Shown here: positions 25,018-29,749 of the stretch, piece after piece | How positions within the stretch are numbered: position 1 is the stretch's first letter | How the letters are laid out: each line of letters begins with the position of its first letter | Assembly (NCBI GenBank): GCA_023417655.1 | Contig: JAEZFD010000064.1 | Span: 1 to 29,749 of the forward strand | DNA from: Planctomycetota bacterium | Lineage (GTDB): Bacteria; Planctomycetota; Planctomycetia; Planctomycetales; Planctomycetaceae | Length of the DNA stretch: 29,749 nucleotides | Reading direction: 5' to 3' | Made by a program: the position numbers and the translations under genes | The notes under the pieces: model-generated | The model's database searches: none | What the model saw: only the letters and a program-made list of their open reading frames with translations | What the model was told of the DNA's origin: nothing

Positions 25018-25674
25018 TGTCTTCTCCGAGAAAATGGGAGCTATCGTCAGAAAAAACTATAGTTCCAGCACGCTTCTTTTCCATCAGTGGATTGGGTCAA
25101 TCACCTTCATTGGCGGGAAAACCCGGGATCCCACCACATTCACTCTCGCCAGCATCCTTAAATTGGTTCCGATTCGCCCCAGGAATTGCCGTTTCGACTC
25201 TGACGAGGAAGGTGACCTGTGGGATTCTGTGGATGGCATCGACTCCCGCTCGCTGCCGCCGGCTTGCTCTCGAGGCTGCTTCAGATCAATTGTCGAGCAT
25301 GTGTGACGCTCGCTGTCTTGCGGGGGACGCATTGAACTCGATTCATCCGTGAGCCAACTCATCTCGCGGAGAAACCGTCGGTTCCTCTATTTTCTTGCCT
25401 GTCGACGGCCACCTTCACCGGGCAAGAGATGGCTGGGGCATACAATGTGGGTATGGCGAGGCGGGGCAAGGTGGGAATGCCACTGAGAGGATGACCGACT
25501 CCAAAAGACGACGCTGGAACAATGGCCCGGAGCTGTCAGTTCGACTCAAACCAGCTCACTGGGGCCGCGACCGTGCCGAGTGCGGATGCCTCGCGCGTCC
25601 GCACGGGAACGAGTCCCTAGTAATCCCGTCGAGGAACCGCGGTCGGTAAGAAGTTCATTTTTACGGAGCGAGCA
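25018..25674. other. Divergent intergenic region between the RND operon and recO
   Basis: 657 nt. It contains the likely RND promoter near 25056-25083 and a hairpin in the presumed recO leader (GTGCGGATGC with GCGTCCGCAC, 25580-25604, one wobble), followed by a second short CGGGA/TCCCG stem. A short open frame at 25395-25649 has no family likeness and overlaps these stems; I do not call it. Confidence 0.45.
25056..25083 (-). promoter_or_regulatory. Possible promoter of the RND efflux operon
   Basis: On the minus strand TGGAAA (25083-25078), a 16-nt spacer and TATAGT (25061-25056) resemble a housekeeping promoter, 38 nt before the GTG of the fusion-protein gene. The -10 is part of the palindrome AACTATAGTT. 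Confidence 0.38.
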
Positions 25675-26421
25675 ATGTCGACTGAGAAAACGGAAGCGCT
25701 GGTCATCCGGCTCGCAGATTTCAGTGAATCGAGCAAGGTCGTCACGCTGATGACCCGCGATTTTGGAAGAATCTCGGCTCTCGCCAAAGGGGCGAAACGA
25801 CTGCGCAGCTCGTTTGAGTCAGGCCTGGATCTTCTCTCCCACTGCCGGATCGTCTTCATCCATAAGTCGCACGGCACGCTCGATCTCCTTACCGAATCGC
25901 AGCTGGTCCAGCGTTTCCGTCCCCGCGCTGGCAGTCTTCCACATCTGTATGCAGGCTATTACGTCGCTGAGCTGCTCAGTTCCCTTGTCGAGGAACATGA
26001 CCCGCATCCTCAATTGTTTGACATGGCCTGCGAGACTCTCCAACTGCTGGAGACCGAAGAGTCTCCGTTTATGGCCGTGACTCGTTTTGAGCTGGCACTG
26101 CAGTCCGAGATTGGCCAGCTTCCCGATTTTTACTCCTGCACAATCTGCCAGAAAGAAGTGCCAATCGATCAACCTGGGCGATTTTGGGTCTCGCAAGGCG
26201 GATTGATCTGTTCAAGCTGTGGCCGTTCGGAGTATCAAGCGTCCGAATTCGCGGCCGAGTCGTTGGGATTACTGCGGAGATTGCTGGAAGAAGACAGTAA
26301 TTCGCTGAGGAATCTCACGGTCGCGCCGCGACAGAAAATGGAAATTCGACGACTGCTGACAGCGGCGATCAGCCACTTGCTCGGCCGTCGTCCCAAGACT
26401 TTGCCCCTGATCACTATGTAA
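25675..26421 (+). CDS. recO: DNA repair protein RecO
   Basis: 248 residues. RecO anneals single-stranded DNA and, with RecR, loads RecA at gaps in the RecF pathway. The N-terminal OB fold is typical (TEALVIRLADFSESSKVVTLMT, shown in part: ALVIRLADFSESSKVV; then GRISALAKGAKR). A helical domain follows, with YAGYYVAELL. A zinc-finger-like CTIC...CSSC pair is kept (about 147-182). GGAG six nucleotides before the ATG supports the start at 25675. It is followed after 130 nt by the BamD-like gene on the same strand. Confidence 0.93.
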   Translation: MSTEKTEALVIRLADFSESSKVVTLMTRDFGRISALAKGAKRLRSSFESGLDLLSHCRIVFIHKSHGTLDLLTESQLVQRFRPRAGSLPHLYAGYYVAELLSSLVEEHDPHPQLFDMACETLQLLETEESPFMAVTRFELALQSEIGQLPDFYSCTICQKEVPIDQPGRFWVSQGGLICSSCGRSEYQASEFAAESLGLLRRLLEEDSNSLRNLTVAPRQKMEIRRLLTAAISHLLGRRPKTLPLITM

Positions 26422-26551
26422 TCCTGCCGCCACGGCGACGGAATTCGGCCGACCCAGCACTCTGGGAATCTCGTTCAAAGTGAGATTCTTGACGACCGGG
26501 CCGATGTTCCCGACCCCAGTCAGAGACATCGCATTCCTGAGAACAGGTCTG

Positions 26552-28177
26552 ATGCCTTTCAAACCGATTGCCTTCATCCGAAGAGTCGACTCCTGGATCC
26601 TGCCTGCAGTGCTGCTGGCAGGTCTGGCCGCCGGCTCAGGGTGCGGCAGTTTAAAGAGCTCCCGTCAGGCAGCTCTCCAGAAAGAGCTGGACGAGAATCC
26701 CAAGTATTCCATTGCAGGGATCAGTGGTCCGCAGGAGCGAGCACTCAATCAGGCCAAGTGGGAACGCAAACGGGCAGATCTCTCTCGCGGGGCTGACCCT
26801 GAAACGCAGGCAGCTCTCGAAGCCTATGACAATGCGCTGGCTCTCTACGACGCCGAGAACTTCGCCGCCGCCGAGAAGGAATTCAAGAAGCTCGGGAAAG
26901 AGCGACGAGCGCGCTACGAGTCCTTCGCCACCCGCTTCCGCCGAACTTGGGGACTGGAAGATAAAACGTCTGGTGAACTTTATGGCACCTATGGAGATGC
27001 CATCGAAGAAGATGCCATTTTCATGCTGGCCGAATCGCAGTTCGCCCAGAAGAAATATGCCGACGCGCAGACGACCTATGAAGATCTTCTGACACGTTAT
27101 CCGTCCACTCGCTATCTGGATCCGACGACTCGACGCCTCTTCCGGATCGCCCGTTACTGGCTCGACTTCCCAGATACGGAAGATGAGAACGGCGAGATTA
27201 AAGTCGCCGCAACCGAGACCGCCTCGCAGGAGGTCCTTGCGAATGGTCGCAAGCCATCGTCTCTTTCCCGCGTCCCCGTTCTTCCGAACCTGACTGATAA
27301 ATCACGTCCGTTGTTCGACACATATGGGCGAGGCGAACAGGCACTCCGTTCGATTTGGTTGCATGACTCGACCGGTCCATTGGCTCCGGACGCCCTGATG
27401 CTCGCGGCCAATCACAACCTGCGAACCGACGACTATGTCGAAGCACGCCGCCTCTACGCCTTATTGCGGGAGCAATATCCCGACAGTCGACACCTGAAAG
27501 ATGCCTATCTGCTGGGGTCACACGTGACTCTCGCCAGCTATCAGGGAGCAGCGTACGACGGCGAAACTCTGGAGAATGCGAAGCAACTGAAGCAGGAACT
27601 CCTCGCACTGTTTCCCGGATTGACCGAGGAAGAACGCGAACGTCTGCTGGAAGAAATCAGCATTCTCAAAGATGCCGAGATTGCCCGGGAGTGGGACCTC
27701 GTTGAGTTCTATCGCGTCAAACGGAACAACGCAGGGGTGAAACTGCACTGCTATCGCATCATCAATAAATATCCGGATACCAAGTATGCCGAGTTGGCGA
27801 GTGAGATGATCCTGAAGGTTCAGGAAGAAGAAAAAGCCTGGGCCAACTCACCGTTTAATCTTCGGAAGAAGAAGCAGCCGCAGGCAGCAGCACCGCGACC
27901 GACTCAGTCAGCACAGCCGCAGCCAAAACAGCCAGAGAATGCTCAACCACAGGAACCGAGTTCCAAAGGAAGAGTCGTTCTCCCGGATCCTGACGCAAGC
28001 GATTCGCAGAAGCCCGCCGAGTCGACGCCGAAACCGGGTTTCCTCGAACGGATGAATCCGCTGAGACGGGCAGTCGAACCTCCGAAACTCGAATCGCCAC
28101 CGGACGAAAACCGGCCGCTGATGCGGGATGATCTGGTCGGTCACGAGAAGGAAGCTCCTGTAAAACCGAAGAAATGA
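26552..28177 (+). CDS. BamD-like TPR outer-membrane lipoprotein
   Basis: About 541 residues. The signal peptide ends in AGSGC, with the lipidated cysteine near residue 31. TPR-type repeats recur through the middle: NALALYDAENFAAAEKEF, AESQFAQKKYADAQTTYEDL followed by LTRYPSTRYLD, then DDYVEARRLYALLREQYPDS and HCYRIINKYPDTKYA. The phrase RYPxSxY and the spacing resemble BamD/YfiO, which helps assemble beta-barrel proteins, but the chain is about twice as long. The last 110 residues are Pro/Gln/Glu-rich and basic. I chose ATG 26552; the frame is open back to 26480, with weaker alternatives. Its stop overlaps the start of the LptE-like gene (ATGA), indicating translational coupling. A role in outer-membrane assembly is inference from repeats and neighbour. 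Confidence 0.78.
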   Translation: MPFKPIAFIRRVDSWILPAVLLAGLAAGSGCGSLKSSRQAALQKELDENPKYSIAGISGPQERALNQAKWERKRADLSRGADPETQAALEAYDNALALYDAENFAAAEKEFKKLGKERRARYESFATRFRRTWGLEDKTSGELYGTYGDAIEEDAIFMLAESQFAQKKYADAQTTYEDLLTRYPSTRYLDPTTRRLFRIARYWLDFPDTEDENGEIKVAATETASQEVLANGRKPSSLSRVPVLPNLTDKSRPLFDTYGRGEQALRSIWLHDSTGPLAPDALMLAANHNLRTDDYVEARRLYALLREQYPDSRHLKDAYLLGSHVTLASYQGAAYDGETLENAKQLKQELLALFPGLTEEERERLLEEISILKDAEIAREWDLVEFYRVKRNNAGVKLHCYRIINKYPDTKYAELASEMILKVQEEEKAWANSPFNLRKKKQPQAAAPRPTQSAQPQPKQPENAQPQEPSSKGRVVLPDPDASDSQKPAESTPKPGFLERMNPLRRAVEPPKLESPPDENRPLMRDDLVGHEKEAPVKPKK

Positions 28178-28740
28178 TCCTGACACTGAAGACGTTTCGA
28201 ATCTGTCTGCTGGCGATCTTCATCGCCGGAGCAGGGAACGTCTTGTCTGGATGCGGCTACATTGTCGGGAGCCCCTATGGCGCCGAAGTTCGGTCAGTCC
28301 ACGTTCCAACCTTTTCGAACGATGCCTTCAATGCGTCTTATTCGAATGATGGCTTTCGTCGGGGGATCGAGTTGGAGTTGACGGAGGCGGTTCAGAAACA
28401 GATTCAGCTGCGGACTCCCTTCCGGCTTGTCGACGATGTTGGAGCGGATTCCCGGCTCACCGGACGTCTGGTCAGTGCGGCGAAACGGAATGTGAACCAG
28501 AACAAGTACGACGATCCGCGAGAACTCGATCTCTCGATTGGGTTGGAAATCGTCTGGGAAGATCTCCGGAGCGGTCAGATTCTGGCTCAGAAGATGGTCC
28601 CCCTGAACGCTCATCTGGCCCAAGCTCTCGTCAATGTGAGCTTCGCACCGGAAACGGGGCAATCGCTTGCGACGGCGAAACAGGATGCCGTGAATCAAAT
28701 GGCGCGGCAGGTCGTGAGCCTCATGGAAGCGCCTTGGTAG
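28174..28740 (+). CDS. lptE: LptE-like LPS-assembly lipoprotein
   Basis: 188 residues. LptE plugs the LptD barrel that places lipopolysaccharide in the outer leaflet. The signal peptide ends in LSGC (C27) and is followed by GYIVGS, as in the family (CGYxxxG). The body carries VRSVHVPTFSNDAF, RRGIELELTEAVQKQIQ, TPFRLVDDVGADSRLTGRL and DDPRELD, the pattern of LptE/DUF-type proteins. The start codon overlaps the stop of the preceding TPR lipoprotein gene. The presence of an LptE homologue fits a diderm envelope with LPS. The match is by motif pattern only. Confidence 0.72.
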   Translation: MILTLKTFRICLLAIFIAGAGNVLSGCGYIVGSPYGAEVRSVHVPTFSNDAFNASYSNDGFRRGIELELTEAVQKQIQLRTPFRLVDDVGADSRLTGRLVSAAKRNVNQNKYDDPRELDLSIGLEIVWEDLRSGQILAQKMVPLNAHLAQALVNVSFAPETGQSLATAKQDAVNQMARQVVSLMEAPW

Positions 28741-29204
28741 CCAGACGGACTGCCCGGTCTCGAGCAGAATCTTCTATTCCGTCTCCCCACGCTCCGCGTC
28801 GGGGCCTCATTCGCGACATATGCATTCCGTCGGCATGATGTCCCACTGAATCTACGAGAGCAGTTTGCTATCCCGAGCGACGGGACAGCGCGCGTGTCAA
28901 ATGACGTACGACTTCGTTCCGCGTGGCGAGAACGGGCAGATCAAATAGCAAAACGATCTCGCCCGAGAGATAGTGCGTCCGTGTAGAGGACATTGTCCTC
29001 AGATAGACAGAGTTCCGACCGGCAGTCCGGAAATGAAAGAACCGCAAGCCTGACAGATGTCAGACTTGCGGTCAGGGGCTGATCGATTCTTTGAAGCCGA
29101 GGTTTCAGGCTTCGGCGGTCAGAGATTTTGCGAGCTGATCAGACCATCTTACTTCTAGGTCTGCCTGACTCCGCCACGTTCTACGTGGGGAGAGCAACTT
29201 GCGT
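28741..29204. other. Gap between convergent lptE-like and Gly/Met-rich genes
   Basis: 464 nt with no protein gene. It contains a terminator-type hairpin at 29041-29072, GAGGAC/GTCCTC (28986-29000), and a long-range pair TTTGCTAT/ATAGCAAA about 80 nt apart near 28868-28955. No clear plus-strand terminator follows the LptE-like gene; a CCCCACGC/GCGTCGGGG stem at 28785-28804 lacks a T run. Confidence 0.4.
29030..29072 (-). terminator. Terminator of the Gly/Met-rich protein gene
   Basis: ACCGCAAG-C-CTGACA (29041-29055) pairs with TGTCAG-A-CTTGCGGT (29058-29072), one internal mismatch. On the minus strand the stem is followed by TCTTTCATTTCC, a moderate T-rich tail. Confidence 0.68.
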
Positions 29205-29749
29205 TTAGCGGGACTGCAGAACGCGACGGGGAAGCTCTTCCGTCGGCTTCGTCTCGTCCTTGCTCTGCTTTTCAGCCAGTTCTGCGCCGCGGGCATGTGC
29301 CATCCCGACGATGTTCTGGGCCGCCATAAGCTGCTGCTGTGAGAAATATGGAGGGTTTGGCCCTGGAATCGGAGACGTGGTCTTCGATGCCAGCTGCTGC
29401 CAGGAGAGCCCGTTTGCCAGATTCCAGGTTGCAGCCTGAGCAGCCTGAGAATTCAGTTGCCCGGTTCCGACCATCTTAATTAAGGCCTGCAGGGCAGGGT
29501 CCTGAGTGTACTGTTCGACTGGAATGATCTTGTACTTCGAGCGAGGCGTCGGATCTTTCAGACCATGGTTGAGGCAAACGCTGGTATAGGGAACCTTGAG
29601 GGTTTTGTCGGCAGGAATGGAAAAGAAGCCACCGCCGCCTCCCATGCCGCCCATGCTTCCGCCACCCATGCTCCCCATACCGCCCATTCCACCCATGCCT
29701 CCGCCACCCATGCCGCCGCCCATGGACTGTTGGCCGCCGCCACCCATAC
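29205..29749 (-). CDS. Gly/Met-rich secreted-type protein, probably 5'-truncated by the window
   Basis: At least 180 residues, with the frame open to the window edge. The visible N-terminal 40 residues are almost only Gly and Met (MGGMGGMGSMGGG). They are followed by a compact domain of about 80 residues: FFSIPADKTLKVPYTSVCLNHGL, shown in part: VPYTSVCLNHGL; KDPTPRSKYKIIPVEQYT; DPALQALIKMVGTG; and AAQAATWNLANGLSWQQLA. The tail is charged. The domain resembles a type repeated in planctomycete extracellular proteins, but I cannot name it. An ATG at 29745-29747 is in frame, but since the low-complexity region continues to the edge, the real start and any signal peptide probably lie outside. A terminator lies 130-165 nt downstream. 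Confidence 0.7.
   Translation of the reverse strand, partial: MGGGGQQSMGGGMGGGGMGGMGGMGSMGGGSMGGMGGGGGFFSIPADKTLKVPYTSVCLNHGLKDPTPRSKYKIIPVEQYTQDPALQALIKMVGTGQLNSQAAQAATWNLANGLSWQQLASKTTSPIPGPNPPYFSQQQLMAAQNIVGMAHARGAELAEKQSKDETKPTEELPRRVLQSR

Noticed and set aside
25395..25649. 84-codon open frame before recO.
   Set aside because: Overlaps hairpins, lacks a ribosome-binding site and any family likeness.
1..29749. Search for CRISPR arrays, insertion sequences, integrases, rRNA and -24/-12 sigma-54 promoters.
   Set aside because: None was found by eye; a profile search could still reveal weak sigma-54 promoters.

Overview
The window looks like chromosomal DNA from a planctomycete, probably of the Planctomycetaceae. 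The inference rests on a sulfatase with a secretion signal, HEAT-repeat and TPR lipoproteins, a tyrosine-rich secreted mini-protein, a Gly/Met-rich secreted protein, and long gene-poor gaps between short operons. I see no insertion sequence, phage gene, rRNA or CRISPR array. About 19 protein genes, two tRNAs and several strong intrinsic terminators can be supported.

Layout. 0.1-2.0 kb (+): a HEAT-repeat lipoprotein, a terminator, and a UbiA-family prenyltransferase resembling EboC, convergent with a secreted M28 metallopeptidase (-). 3.4-6.0 kb (+): a tiny Tyr-rich secreted protein, a 1.2 kb gap holding a likely small RNA that ends in a textbook terminator, then a membrane-anchored protein with a lone STN (secretin N-terminal) domain. 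5.9-8.2 kb: a hairpin-dense gap, glycerate 2-kinase (-), tRNA-Thr(CGU) and tRNA-Val(GAC) (-). 8.2-9.06 kb: no convincing protein gene, but a compact minus-strand RNA candidate with a perfect terminator. 9.06-11.9 kb (+): an FHA-GAF-AAA+-Fis sigma-54 activator and a small unknown protein. 11.9-17.4 kb (-): folK with an unusual C-terminal extension, greA, parB and a GT39-type membrane glycosyltransferase. 17.4-18.75 kb: a gene-free stretch with four perfect parS sites. 18.75-20.3 kb (+): a sulfatase. 20.5-25.0 kb (-): an RND efflux permease and its membrane-fusion lipoprotein. 25.7-28.7 kb (+): recO, a BamD-like TPR lipoprotein and an LptE-like lipoprotein. 29.2 kb to the end (-): the Gly/Met-rich protein, probably cut by the window edge.

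How it fits together. The most informative system is chromosome segregation: ParB lies 2.4 kb from a cluster of parS sites, so this segment is probably the chromosomal centromere and may lie near the replication origin. No parA, dnaA or DnaA-box cluster is visible. A second theme is the cell envelope: a BamD-like protein and an LptE-like protein are translationally coupled, and there is an RND pump, several lipoproteins and a membrane glycosyltransferase. This is consistent with a diderm envelope with LPS-type export. The most plausible undescribed elements are the two intergenic RNAs (near 4.4-4.6 kb and 8.46-8.57 kb), the hairpin-rich region at 6.0-6.4 kb and the FolK extension.
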